Source: Sphingomonas kyeonggiensis (GTDB lineage: Bacteria > Pseudomonadota > Alphaproteobacteria > Sphingomonadales > Sphingomonadaceae). Taken from it: 64,000 nt of DNA. Below, piece by piece: positions 9,028-16,247 of the stretch. A program made the position numbers and the translations under genes. Below the pieces are notes generated by a model, which had not been told where the DNA came from, searched no databases, and saw only the letters and a program-made list of their open reading frames with translations. Location: NCBI RefSeq assembly GCF_014204495.1, contig NZ_JACHLN010000001.1, positions 930,001 to 994,000 of the forward strand. Reading direction: 5' to 3'. How positions within the stretch are numbered: the first letter of the stretch is position 1; every line of letters starts with the position of its first letter.

Positions 9028-9915
9028 TTACGCTCCCAGGTTCGCGAGCATGAGATAGGCGAGGCGGGCATTTTCCGGCGTCGGGCGCAGCGGATCGATG
9101 CGGCGGCCGAGCGGATCGCTGGCAGTGGCGCCCTGCGAAACATTGAGCTGGGCGAGCGTGTTCTGCACCCAGTGCCGGTCGCTATCGACCGCGCCATTGC
9201 CGAGCACGACTTCATTGTCGCCGTCGCTCCAGGCGCGGGCGGCGGCGCTGAAACCGCCATCCAGGCCGTCCGAGGCGAGGCCGCTGGCGCCGCCCGCGGC
9301 AGCGCCCTGGTCGAGCTTGCCGGCGAAGCGGCTATAGATTTCCGAAAGCGTGCGCGGCTGGCCGTTCGAGGCGTAGAACACGCTGCGATTGGCGCGCGCG
9401 GCGGCGGGGAACATGCTGGCGCCGGTGCGGCCCGGGCTCTCGGCCATCGCGCTCAGGAACTTGTCGGCGCCGCCCAGGCCCAGGAAGTGCGCCATATAAA
9501 GGTCGGTGCCGGTGGCCGGGCGGCCGAGGCTGTCCTCAAGCGACGCCTTGTTGTCGGCGGCATGTTCGGCGGCCATCAGCGAGGCGGTCTGCGGATCGCT
9601 GCGCAGGTTGAGGATCGCGCTGCGGGCGGCGGGATCGCTCACCACATAGCGGCCGGTGCTGGTCTGCTTGATGCTGTCGGCGGCCCAGGACAGGCCATGC
9701 TCGGCGCCGTGCTGCTTGACCACGCCGAGCCAGCTCTGCTCGATGAACTGGTAGAGGCCGGTCGCCGAGGAGGTGCCGGCGCGCGCGTCCGCCTTCAACC
9801 CGCTCTCGACCTGTGCCTGGCCGAGCAGATAGTTGAAGTCGATGCCGGTCTTGCGGCTCGCCGCGGCGATCGCCGTCTGGACGCTTGCCCTGGTATTGAC
9901 CGAAGTGACGCTCAT
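9028..9915 (-). CDS. Lytic transglycosylase, SLT family, probably flagellar
   Basis: 295 aa. The catalytic Glu is at about residue 37 in QAQVESGLKADARAG, followed by SSATGLYQFIEQSW and, at about 145-160, YMAHFLGLGGADKF, the pattern of the SLT transglycosylase fold. It would cleave peptidoglycan so the rod can pass. There is no obvious signal peptide, so export may be through the flagellar apparatus; the C-terminal 100 residues are Gly/Ala-rich. FlgJ here (18867-19223) has only the rod-cap domain, so this protein may supply the missing wall-cutting activity. It is the first gene behind a sigma-54 promoter. Confidence 0.85.
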   Translation of the reverse strand: MSVTSVNTRASVQTAIAAASRKTGIDFNYLLGQAQVESGLKADARAGTSSATGLYQFIEQSWLGVVKQHGAEHGLSWAADSIKQTSTGRYVVSDPAARSAILNLRSDPQTASLMAAEHAADNKASLEDSLGRPATGTDLYMAHFLGLGGADKFLSAMAESPGRTGASMFPAAARANRSVFYASNGQPRTLSEIYSRFAGKLDQGAAAGGASGLASDGLDGGFSAAARAWSDGDNEVVLGNGAVDSDRHWVQNTLAQLNVSQGATASDPLGRRIDPLRPTPENARLAYLMLANLGA

Positions 9916-9954
9916 CTGGTCCTGATCCGGATTGCCCTTATTCGGGGCTATCGG

Positions 9955-9970
9955 AGCAAGGACCGTGCCA
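9955..9970 (-). promoter_or_regulatory. Sigma-54 promoter upstream of the transglycosylase-flhA-fliA unit
   Basis: On the minus strand the site reads TGGCACG-GTCC-TTGCT, an exact match to the -24/-12 consensus TGGCACG-N4-TTGCW. It ends about 40 nt before the transglycosylase ATG at 9915. A CGGCGA-ACAT-TTGCCG palindrome lies about 100 bp further upstream at 10069-10084. Confidence 0.88.
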
Positions 9971-10001
9971 GTTCTGGTTAATGGGGGTCAGGGACGCCTG
10001 C

Positions 10002-10313
10002 TCAGGCGAGGGCGTAGCCGCCGGCCTTGTAGGAAGGCGCCTGCTGACCGGAAAGGATTTGCAGGCGGCGGCGAACATTTGCCGCCATCAAGTTCACATA
10101 GATTCGGCAGGTCTCGTTGAGCTTGTGCGCTTCGGCCGCCAGCTCACGGATCTCCGGGCCCGGTGCCTCGCCGTCATAGAGCGCGACCGTGTCGATCGCG
10201 GCGAGCTTGGCCTGGGTAGCCCTTTCCAGCCCGGCGACGTCGCTCGCCTTCAGTGCCGTAATCTCGGCATGAAGGCATTCGATCACCTGGATGAGCGCAT
10301 CACGCCGGGTCAT
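10002..10313 (-). CDS. flgN: FlgN-like flagellar export chaperone
   Basis: 103 aa from the ATG at 10313, which overlaps the flgM stop by 4 nt (ATGA). The protein is mostly helical (TRRDALIQVIECLHAEITAL, then HKLNETCRIYVNLMAANVRR), as expected for a FlgN-type chaperone of the hook-filament junction proteins FlgK and FlgL. Sequence identity in this family is low, so the call depends on size, helical pattern and position directly after flgM. Part of the coding region (10069-10084) carries a possible operator for the next transcription unit. Confidence 0.7.
   Translation of the reverse strand: MTRRDALIQVIECLHAEITALKASDVAGLERATQAKLAAIDTVALYDGEAPGPEIRELAAEAHKLNETCRIYVNLMAANVRRRLQILSGQQAPSYKAGGYALA
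10069..10084. promoter_or_regulatory. Candidate activator site, CGGCGA-ACAT-TTGCCG
   Basis: A 6-4-6 palindrome with one mismatch, of the same form as 12526-12541 and 12504-12519. It lies about 100 bp upstream of the sigma-54 promoter at 9955-9970, a usual distance for an enhancer-binding protein. It is inside the flgN coding sequence, so codon constraints could have produced it by chance. Confidence 0.45.
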
Positions 10314-10597
10314 TGGTTCGGCTTCCATTCGAGCTTGTAGGCGAGCAGGCGGTCGGCGATCTCTGCCGGATAGAGCGGGAAGCGCTTCTCCTGGATCGCC
10401 TTGCGGATCCGGGCGACGCGCTCGCTGTCGACCGGCGGCTGGGCGGCCTGGTCGCTTGCCATTGCCGCCGCGGCGCTCTGCACCGCCGGGCTGTCGCTTG
10501 CCACCGGACGCACCGAAGCGACCCGGGCGGCAGGTTCAACGGGCACAGTGCGACGGTCGCCGACCGCGCCTGCCTTCGTGCCGATTGATTCCACCAT
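10310..10597 (-). CDS. flgM: Anti-sigma-28 factor FlgM
   Basis: 95 aa from the ATG at 10597, with GAGGA 9 nt upstream; an in-frame TTG at 10606 lies too close to that sequence. The N-terminal half is low-complexity and probably disordered. The C-terminal half (SERVARIRKAIQEKRFPLYP, then AEIADRLLAYKLEW) matches the sigma-binding helices of FlgM. It would hold FliA inactive until the hook is finished and FlgM is exported. A sigma-28-like promoter lies directly upstream and flgN overlaps the 3' end. Confidence 0.9.
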   Translation of the reverse strand: MVESIGTKAGAVGDRRTVPVEPAARVASVRPVASDSPAVQSAAAAMASDQAAQPPVDSERVARIRKAIQEKRFPLYPAEIADRLLAYKLEWKPNQ

Positions 10598-10629
10598 TGC
10601 CTGCAATCCTCGCTATGCCTGCAGCCCTT

Positions 10630-10656
10630 CAAACGGCCGCCGCACGCGAAACTTTA
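10630..10656 (-). promoter_or_regulatory. Sigma-28 (FliA) promoter upstream of flgM
   Basis: On the minus strand TAAAGTTT (10656-10649), an 11-nt spacer, then GCCGTTTG (10637-10630). The -35 is an exact match to the enterobacterial consensus and the first four bases of the -10 (GCCG) match. It is 32 nt before the flgM ATG, in the short gap after flgA. Autoregulation of flgM through sigma-28 is known in enteric bacteria. Confidence 0.7.
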
Positions 10657-10666
10657 CCGAAAAATT

Positions 10667-11209
10667 TCAGCCGCCCTCGGCATAGCCCGGCAGGCGCGCG
10701 CGGCCCGGCTCGATCGCGATCGCCTGGATCGGCGGCTGCTTGTCATCGACCTTCACGCCGAGCCGGCCGCCGGCGGGCGCATCATTCTGGGCAATGCCCT
10801 GGCGCGAGATCGAAAACCCCTCCGACCCGGCCTCGACCGTGACGGAATCGCCGCGCTTGATCACCGGCTCGGCCTTCACCGCGACCGGCGGGCGGACGAC
10901 GATATTGGCAGGCATCGGCGCGGGCACCGCAGCCTTGGGCCGGGGCACCGCGGCGACCGGCACGAAGATCTTCCAGGCCGGCGCCATGCAGCGGACCACG
11001 ACCGCGTCATGCCCCTCGCTGCGCCATTCGAGCTGGGGTGCGGCGCAGCGGGTGAGCTTGAGCCGCGTGTCGATCGGCGCGATCGCGCCGCCCTGCTCAC
11101 CGACCGACTTGCCGGTGAACTGGGCGACGACCGTGTCGAGCATGGCGGTCGACTGGAAATCCTGTGCGCCCGCGGGGGCGGCAACGATGAAGGCAAGTGC
11201 GAGGAGCAT
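10667..11209 (-). CDS. flgA: Flagellar P-ring assembly chaperone FlgA
   Basis: 180 aa from the ATG at 11209, preceded by AGGAGA at 5 nt. A short signal peptide (MLLALAFIVAAPAGAQ) sends it to the periplasm. The C-terminal SAF-type domain (IKRGDSVTVEAGSEGFSISR, DAPAGGRLGVKV) is the conserved part of FlgA, which assists assembly of FlgI into the P ring. It lies 53 nt after the MotB-like gene and 69 nt before flgM, on the strand opposite to flgI. Confidence 0.9.
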   Translation of the reverse strand: MLLALAFIVAAPAGAQDFQSTAMLDTVVAQFTGKSVGEQGGAIAPIDTRLKLTRCAAPQLEWRSEGHDAVVVRCMAPAWKIFVPVAAVPRPKAAVPAPMPANIVVRPPVAVKAEPVIKRGDSVTVEAGSEGFSISRQGIAQNDAPAGGRLGVKVDDKQPPIQAIAIEPGRARLPGYAEGG

Positions 11210-11262
11210 CTTCTTCTCCTGGTGGAAAGGCCGGCAAGGGGCGGCAATTGCCGGGCGGCAAA

Positions 11263-11769
11263 TCATTGCCGCCCCCCTTCGAAGCCGAGGGTGAGGACGG
11301 CACGGCGCTGGCCGCGGCCGGTGGAAATCACGATCCGCGAGGGATCGATCGCGTGCTGGTGAATGAGCAGGGCGGCGACTGCACGGGCGCGATCGGCAGC
11401 CAGGATTGGCCCGCTACCGGTGGCGGGATCGACGTCCGCCGCCGATCCATCGACCTCGCCGGTGATCCGCAGGCGGGTGCGCGGATCGCGCGCGGCACCG
11501 CGTGCCCATTCGAGCGCCGAGGCCGTGACGACCGGCACGGCCGAGCCTGGCACGAAGCCGGTGGCAGTGGCGATATCGACCGGCATCGGCGCCGGCGCAG
11601 CCGCGCTTTCACTCGCGCCGAAACCCGAGCGGATGCCCGCGGCGAGCTTCATGGGATCGACCTGGCTCGCCTGTAGGAAGACGAAGAAACCGACGAGCAG
11701 CAGCGACAGATCGGCCAGGGTGACCAGCCAGGGCGCGCGCGCGGGTTCCTCGTCGTCGAACGCAGTCAC
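11263..11769 (-). CDS. Small MotB-like protein (one membrane helix plus reduced OmpA-like domain)
   Basis: 168 aa. The N-terminus APWLVTLADLSLLLVGFFVF aligns with the MotB helix, including the Asp (residue 20) that carries the proton in stators. The C-terminal part (LRITGEVDGSA, AADRARAVAALLIHQHAID, RIVISTGRGQRRAVLTLGF) resembles an OmpA peptidoglycan-binding fold but is short, and key residues of the usual binding loop are not obvious. It overlaps the MotA-like gene upstream by 4 nt. Canonical motAB lies at 21634-23469, so this would be a second proton channel of flagellar or other function. Confidence 0.65.
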   Translation of the reverse strand: MTAFDDEEPARAPWLVTLADLSLLLVGFFVFLQASQVDPMKLAAGIRSGFGASESAAAPAPMPVDIATATGFVPGSAVPVVTASALEWARGAARDPRTRLRITGEVDGSAADVDPATGSGPILAADRARAVAALLIHQHAIDPSRIVISTGRGQRRAVLTLGFEGGRQ

Positions 11770-12434
11770 GCCGCGATCTCCTTGAGCGTGCCGCTGCCGG
11801 GTTCGATGCCGGCAAGCGTGGCGAGCGCGGGCTGGAGACGAAGCCGCTCCTGCGCCTCGTGCCGGGCACGGCGCTTGAGCCGCGTTGCGACCGGCAGCAG
11901 CGCGAGATTGGCGAGCAGCGCGCCATAGAGCGTCGCGAGCAGCGCCACGGCCATCGCGCCGCCGATCGCCTGGGGATCCTTCATCGCGGCGAACATGCCG
12001 ACCAGGCCGATCAGCGTGCCGACCATGCCCATCGCCGGTGCCAGTTCGGCCGCACCGGACCAGACTTCCCAGCCGCCGCGATGCCGCTCGAACCGGGCGC
12101 AGCGGCGCTGCTCGAGCAGGATCTCGACATCCTTCGCACCGGCACCGTCGACGATCGCGGCGACCGCGGCAGCGATGTCCGGGTCCTCGATCTTCGAGCG
12201 ATCGAGCGCGATGACACCGTGGCGCCGCGCGATCCGGCCGAGCGCCGAAACCTGGGCGACCAGCGGCTCGACATCGAAACGGCGGCGCGGCAGCTGGCCC
12301 AGCGCGACAACACCGCGGGCAAGGTCACCCGATGCGTTGCGCAGCACCGTGCCCGCCACCACGCCCCCGCCGACAATGGCGAGTGCGAGCGGATCGAGGA
12401 AAGTCCCGAGCGCGGGAAGCACATTCATATCCAT
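11766..12434 (-). CDS. MotA/TolQ/ExbB-family proton channel protein
   Basis: 222 aa with membrane segments at about residues 14-31, 131-150 and 158-184. The block LAPAMGMVGTLIGLVGMFAA, then IGGAMAVALLATLYGALLAN with a following Pro, is the MotA-type pore pattern. It is shorter than canonical MotA (287 aa here). The ATG at 12434 begins one base after the start predicted from the sigma-54 promoter at 12446-12461, so translation may be leaderless or begin at the ATG at 12428. It is cotranscribed with the MotB-like gene. It may be an auxiliary stator or a flagellum-linked energiser. Confidence 0.75.
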   Translation of the reverse strand: MDMNVLPALGTFLDPLALAIVGGGVVAGTVLRNASGDLARGVVALGQLPRRRFDVEPLVAQVSALGRIARRHGVIALDRSKIEDPDIAAAVAAIVDGAGAKDVEILLEQRRCARFERHRGGWEVWSGAAELAPAMGMVGTLIGLVGMFAAMKDPQAIGGAMAVALLATLYGALLANLALLPVATRLKRRARHEAQERLRLQPALATLAGIEPGSGTLKEIAA

Positions 12435-12445
12435 GCCCGCATGGG

Positions 12446-12461
12446 TGCAAGAGACGGGCCA
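12446..12461 (-). promoter_or_regulatory. Sigma-54 promoter of the MotA/MotB-like pair
   Basis: On the minus strand TGGCCCG-TCTC-TTGCA, one mismatch from the -24/-12 consensus. The predicted transcription start (12 nt after the -12 C) is near 12435, directly beside the ATG at 12434. It lies in a divergent gap shared with the flgB promoter. Confidence 0.72.
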
Positions 12462-12503
12462 ATTGCGCGCGCCTCAGAGCGCAGCAACCCGCCCGGCCCC
12501 GAC

Positions 12504-12551
12504 CGGCAACGCCCTGCCGACACGCCGGCAAAACCTTGCCGCCCGTTGCCG
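12504..12551. promoter_or_regulatory. Cluster of CGGCAA/TTGCCG palindromes between two sigma-54 promoters
   Basis: Three elements are seen: CGGCAA-CGCC-CTGCCG at 12504-12519 (one mismatch), a perfect CGGCAA-AACC-TTGCCG at 12526-12541, and a half site TTGCCG at 12546-12551. They lie about 45-90 bp from each of the two divergent sigma-54 promoters. This is the expected place for an enhancer-binding protein, most simply the FlbD-like activator at 2146-3405. Confidence 0.65.
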
Positions 12552-12593
12552 ATCCCGAGAGGAATCGCAGTTTTTTGAGCCCTTCCGACAAAC

Positions 12594-12609
12594 TGGCACG
12601 ACGGTTGCA
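12594..12609 (+). promoter_or_regulatory. Sigma-54 promoter of the flgB-flgL operon
   Basis: TGGCACG-ACGG-TTGCA, an exact match to the -24/-12 consensus, ending 35 nt before the flgB ATG at 12645. The predicted start would leave a leader of about 25 nt containing the GGGAG ribosome site. Confidence 0.92.
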
Positions 12610-12644
12610 GAGAACCCGGCGAACTTTTGTGCGGGAGACGTGCA

Positions 12645-12998
12645 ATGCCCAATGACAACCTCTTCGGCGTACATGGCACAGCGCTCGCCGTGCGCTCGCA
12701 GCGCATGGGCATGCTGGCGTCGAACATCGCGAACGCCTCGACGCCGGGCTACAAGGCCAAGGACGTGGATTTCCGCGCCGCGCTCAACAGCGCGACCAGC
12801 GGTACCGGTTCGATCGACACCGCGATCGACGCCAACACGCTCTACCGCGTGCCGCTCCAGCCCTCGGCCGACGGCAACACGGTCGAGCTGACCACCGAGC
12901 AGACCGCCTTCGCCGAGAATGCCGTCGCGTACCAGACGACGCTGTCGTTCCTGAACGGCCGCATCAACCAGATCACGCGCGCGCTGAAGGGAGAATAA
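12645..12998 (+). CDS. flgB: Flagellar proximal rod protein FlgB
   Basis: 117 aa from the ATG at 12645, with GGGAG 8 nt upstream; an upstream in-frame TTG is less likely. The motif RSQRMGMLASNIANASTPGYKAKDVDFRAAL is spread over residues 20-50 and is the rod/hook family N-terminal signature (NIANASTPGYK). The C-terminal helix QTTLSFLNGRINQITRALKG is usual. It is the first gene of a run of ten hook-basal-body genes, behind the sigma-54 promoter at 12594-12609. Confidence 0.93.
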   Translation: MPNDNLFGVHGTALAVRSQRMGMLASNIANASTPGYKAKDVDFRAALNSATSGTGSIDTAIDANTLYRVPLQPSADGNTVELTTEQTAFAENAVAYQTTLSFLNGRINQITRALKGE

Positions 12999-13000
12999 GC

Positions 13001-13411
13001 ATGGGCGACCAGCCGCTTTCGATCTTCCAGGTCTCCGGCCGCGCGATGAGCGCGCAGCTGGTGCGGATGAACACCACGGCTTCGAACCTGGCCAATGTCG
13101 GCACGGTCTCGTCGAGCCCCGACGCCGCTTACCGCACGATCAAGCCGGTGTTCCGCACCGCCTTCGACCAGGCGAGCGGCATGTCGACCGTCGATGTCGA
13201 GCAGGTCGTCACCGCGGGCTCCGAGCCGACCAAGCGCTACGATCCCGGCAACCCGATGGCCGACAAGGACGGCAATGTCTGGGAAGCCGCCGTGGATGAG
13301 ACCCGGGAGCTGGTCGACATGATGGAGACCGCCCGGAACTACCAGAACAACGTCGAGGTGATGCAGACTGCCAAGTCACTGATCATCGACACCCTCAAGC
13401 TGGGCCGCTGA
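13001..13411 (+). CDS. flgC: Flagellar proximal rod protein FlgC
   Basis: 136 aa. The rod signature is MSAQLVRMNTTASNLANVGT near the N-terminus and the C-terminal heptad region is VDETRELVDMMETARNYQNN, as in FlgC. It begins 2 nt after the flgB stop and flgD follows after 2 nt, so the genes are one operon. Confidence 0.93.
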   Translation: MGDQPLSIFQVSGRAMSAQLVRMNTTASNLANVGTVSSSPDAAYRTIKPVFRTAFDQASGMSTVDVEQVVTAGSEPTKRYDPGNPMADKDGNVWEAAVDETRELVDMMETARNYQNNVEVMQTAKSLIIDTLKLGR

Positions 13412-13413
13412 TC

Positions 13414-14127
13414 ATGAGTGACTTCGATACCACCCTCGCGAACCTGGGCGTGCCGCGGTACAACGCGGGCACGACCTCCACGACGGGGACCACCCTCAAC
13501 AACAATACCGACACGTCGCAGCTCGGCACCACCGACATGGACGTGTCCGACTTCCTGGCGCTGATGACGGCCCAGCTGAAGAACCAGGACCCGTTCGAGC
13601 CGGTCGACAACAGCCAGATGGTCGCCCAGATGGCGCAGTTCTCGTCGCTCTCCGGCATCACCGAGATGAGCTCTACGCTCAAGTCGATCTCCAGCCAGCT
13701 GAGCACCTCCACGCTCAACGACGCGATCGGCTATGTCGGCAAGACCGTGCTGGTCCAGGGGACGACCGCCTATCCGCGCACCACCGGCGGCCTCGCCGGC
13801 GCCGTCGCGCTGGAGAAGGACGCAACCAACGTCACCGTGTCGATCAAGGATGCCAACGGCAACGCGATCAAGACGATCGAGATGGGCAAGGAGACCAAGG
13901 GCGCGGTCGCCTGGGACTGGGACGGCAAGACCGATGCCGGCGAAGATGCCGGCGACGGCCCGTTCACCGTCAGCGTCACCGCCACCGACGGCACCGGCAA
14001 CGTCAAGGCCTACCCGCTGGTCTGGGCACCCGTCACCGCCGTCTCGATGGGATCCGACGGCAAGCCGCTCCTGACGCTTCCGGGCATCGGCAACGTTTCC
14101 ACCGACGCCGTCTGGCAGGTCGGCTGA
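13414..14127 (+). CDS. flgD: Flagellar hook-capping scaffold protein FlgD
   Basis: 237 aa. The N-terminal FlgD motif MDVSDFLALMTAQLKNQDP, then VDNSQMVAQMAQFSSLSGI, is complete at about residues 38-85. The C-terminal region has the FLGD-Ig and Tudor-like repeats (GAVAWDWDGKTDAGEDAGDG, FTVSVTATDGTGN). It caps the growing hook and guides FlgE subunits. It sits between flgC and flgE in the usual order. Confidence 0.93.
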   Translation: MSDFDTTLANLGVPRYNAGTTSTTGTTLNNNTDTSQLGTTDMDVSDFLALMTAQLKNQDPFEPVDNSQMVAQMAQFSSLSGITEMSSTLKSISSQLSTSTLNDAIGYVGKTVLVQGTTAYPRTTGGLAGAVALEKDATNVTVSIKDANGNAIKTIEMGKETKGAVAWDWDGKTDAGEDAGDGPFTVSVTATDGTGNVKAYPLVWAPVTAVSMGSDGKPLLTLPGIGNVSTDAVWQVG

Positions 14128-14154
14128 ACCAATTTTTCCAAGGAGTAACGGAAA

Positions 14155-15462
14155 ATGTCCTTCTTCACTTCGCTCTCCGGACTGCAGGCAGCGCAGACCG
14201 ACATGTCGACGATCTCGCACAATCTCGCGAACGTGCAGACCAACGGCTTCAAGAAGAGCACCACCCAGTTCGCCGACGTCATCGCGTCGACCGCCAACAT
14301 GAACCCGACCCAGATGGTCGGTTCGGGCGTGGTCGTGAAGGCAGTGCGCCAGCAGTTCGGCCAGGGTGGCTTCACCCAGTCGTCCTCGGCGCTCGACGTC
14401 GCGATCTCGGGTGACGGCTTCTTCATCGTCAAGGGCGACGAGAAGAGCGGCAACGGCGTTGCATACACCCGCAACGGCAGCTTCCAGGTCGATGCCGATC
14501 GCTATGTGGTCGACGCGCAGGGCAACAAGCTGCAGGTCTATCCGGTGGACGGCTCGGGCGCGGTGGTCGCGACCGGCCTTTCCTCGACCGTCAGCCTGCG
14601 CCTGCCGCAGACCAGCGGCACGCCCGAGGAGACCGAGAACGTCAAGCTCGGCCTCAACCTCAATGCCGGCTCGGCGATCCCGTCCGAAGCGGCGAAGTTC
14701 GACGATACCGAGTACAAGTTCGACCGTTTCGACCCGACCACCTACAACCAGTCGGTCCAGACGACGATCTATGACGCGAACGGCAACGCGCTGACGCTGA
14801 CCAACTATTTCGTCCGCGAGACCAAGCCGACCGGCACCGACGCGACCAGCAGCTGGAAGGTCTATTCGTTCGTCGGCGACCAGCAGCTCAACGCCGGCGA
14901 CGATCCCGACACGATGGCGCAGTTCGAACTGAAGTTCGACAGCACCGGCAAGCTCTCCGAGCCGACCACGCCGATCACCTTCATGGGCTTCCTGGCACCA
15001 GGCGCGACTTCGGAGCAGGTGGTCAAGCTCGACCTGACCAGCGGCACCACCCAGGTCAGCTCGCCGTTCAGCCTCAACTCGACCAGCCAGGACGGTTCGC
15101 CCGTCGGCCAGATCGAGGGCGTGACGATCGGCGACGACGGCACGGTGACCGCGAGCTTCTCGAACGGCGACACCCAGGCACTGGGCAAGGTCGTGCTGGC
15201 CAGCTTCACCAACAATGCGGGCCTGCGCCAGCTCGGCAACTCGACCTGGGCCGCCACTGGCTTCTCGGGCGATGCGCGCCTCGGCGAGCCGGGCACCAAC
15301 GGCTTTGGCGGCCTGATGTCAGGCGCGATCGAGCGCTCGAACGTCGACATCACCGAAGAGCTGGTCAACCTGATCGCGGCACAGCGCAACTTCCAGGCGA
15401 ATGCCAAGGCGCTCGATACCGCAAGCCAGATGTCCCAGACCATTTTCAACATCCGCAGCTGA
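14155..15462 (+). CDS. flgE: Flagellar hook protein FlgE
   Basis: 435 aa, a common length. It begins MSFFTSLSGLQAAQTDMSTI with SHNLANVQTNGFKKS, and ends in the family heptad region SNVDITEELVNLIAAQRNFQ. The central domains (residues about 150-350) are the variable hook surface. An AAGGAGTAACGG ribosome site lies 4-12 nt upstream. FlgE polymerises into the curved universal joint. Confidence 0.95.
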   Translation: MSFFTSLSGLQAAQTDMSTISHNLANVQTNGFKKSTTQFADVIASTANMNPTQMVGSGVVVKAVRQQFGQGGFTQSSSALDVAISGDGFFIVKGDEKSGNGVAYTRNGSFQVDADRYVVDAQGNKLQVYPVDGSGAVVATGLSSTVSLRLPQTSGTPEETENVKLGLNLNAGSAIPSEAAKFDDTEYKFDRFDPTTYNQSVQTTIYDANGNALTLTNYFVRETKPTGTDATSSWKVYSFVGDQQLNAGDDPDTMAQFELKFDSTGKLSEPTTPITFMGFLAPGATSEQVVKLDLTSGTTQVSSPFSLNSTSQDGSPVGQIEGVTIGDDGTVTASFSNGDTQALGKVVLASFTNNAGLRQLGNSTWAATGFSGDARLGEPGTNGFGGLMSGAIERSNVDITEELVNLIAAQRNFQANAKALDTASQMSQTIFNIRS

Positions 15463-15488
15463 TCTGATCGGCTGAGGAGGAGCAACCC

Positions 15489-16232
15489 ATGGACCGGCTT
15501 GTCTACACCGCGATGTCTGGGCTCAGGAGCCAGATGCAGTCGCAGGCGACGATCGCGAACAACATCGCGAACGCCTCGACTATCGGCTTCCGCGCCGAGC
15601 GCGTCAGCTTCGACCGGCTGGTCCTCCAGGGTACGGGTATGGATTCGCGCCAGCTGGCGGCGGAAGAAGTCAACGACATCGACCGCACCAAGGGCACGAT
15701 CGTCCAGACCGGCAACCCGCTCGACGTTGCCGTGAACGGCGATGCCTGGATGACCGTCCAGGCGACCGACGGCAGCGAAGCCTATACGAGGCGCGGCGAT
15801 CTGAAGATCGCGCCCTCGGGCGTGCTGGAAACCGGCGACGGTTTCCCGGTGATGGGGTCGGGGGGCCCCATCACCGTGCCGCCCGCCGACAAGGTTTCGA
15901 TCTCCGAGGACGGCACCGTCTCGATCGTGCCGCGCGGCGGCGATCCGACGCAGCCGCAGGTGGTCGACAAGATCAAGCTGGTCAGCACCGACGGTTCGCA
16001 GACCGTCAAGGGGCTGGACAATCTCCTCCATGTGAAGGGCGGCGGCGTGCTGCCCGAGGACATGGACGCCAAGGTGACCTCGGGCTCGCTCGAGCAGTCG
16101 AACGTCAACCTGACGCAGGCGCTGGTCGACATGATCGAGAACCAGCGCGCCTACGAAGTGCAGGCCAACCTGCTCAAGGAAGCGAAGAACATGGACGAGA
16201 GCACCGCATCGCTGATGCGGATGCCGTCCTGA
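15489..16232 (+). CDS. flgF: Flagellar rod protein FlgF
   Basis: 247 aa. It has the rod N-terminus MDRLVYTAMSGLRSQMQSQA, then NNIANASTIGFRAE, and the C-terminal SNVNLTQALVDMIENQRAYE. The shape and position before flgG identify it as FlgF. A GAGGAGGAGC ribosome site lies upstream. Confidence 0.93.
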   Translation: MDRLVYTAMSGLRSQMQSQATIANNIANASTIGFRAERVSFDRLVLQGTGMDSRQLAAEEVNDIDRTKGTIVQTGNPLDVAVNGDAWMTVQATDGSEAYTRRGDLKIAPSGVLETGDGFPVMGSGGPITVPPADKVSISEDGTVSIVPRGGDPTQPQVVDKIKLVSTDGSQTVKGLDNLLHVKGGGVLPEDMDAKVTSGSLEQSNVNLTQALVDMIENQRAYEVQANLLKEAKNMDESTASLMRMPS

Positions 16233-16247
16233 TAGGGAGTAAGACCG

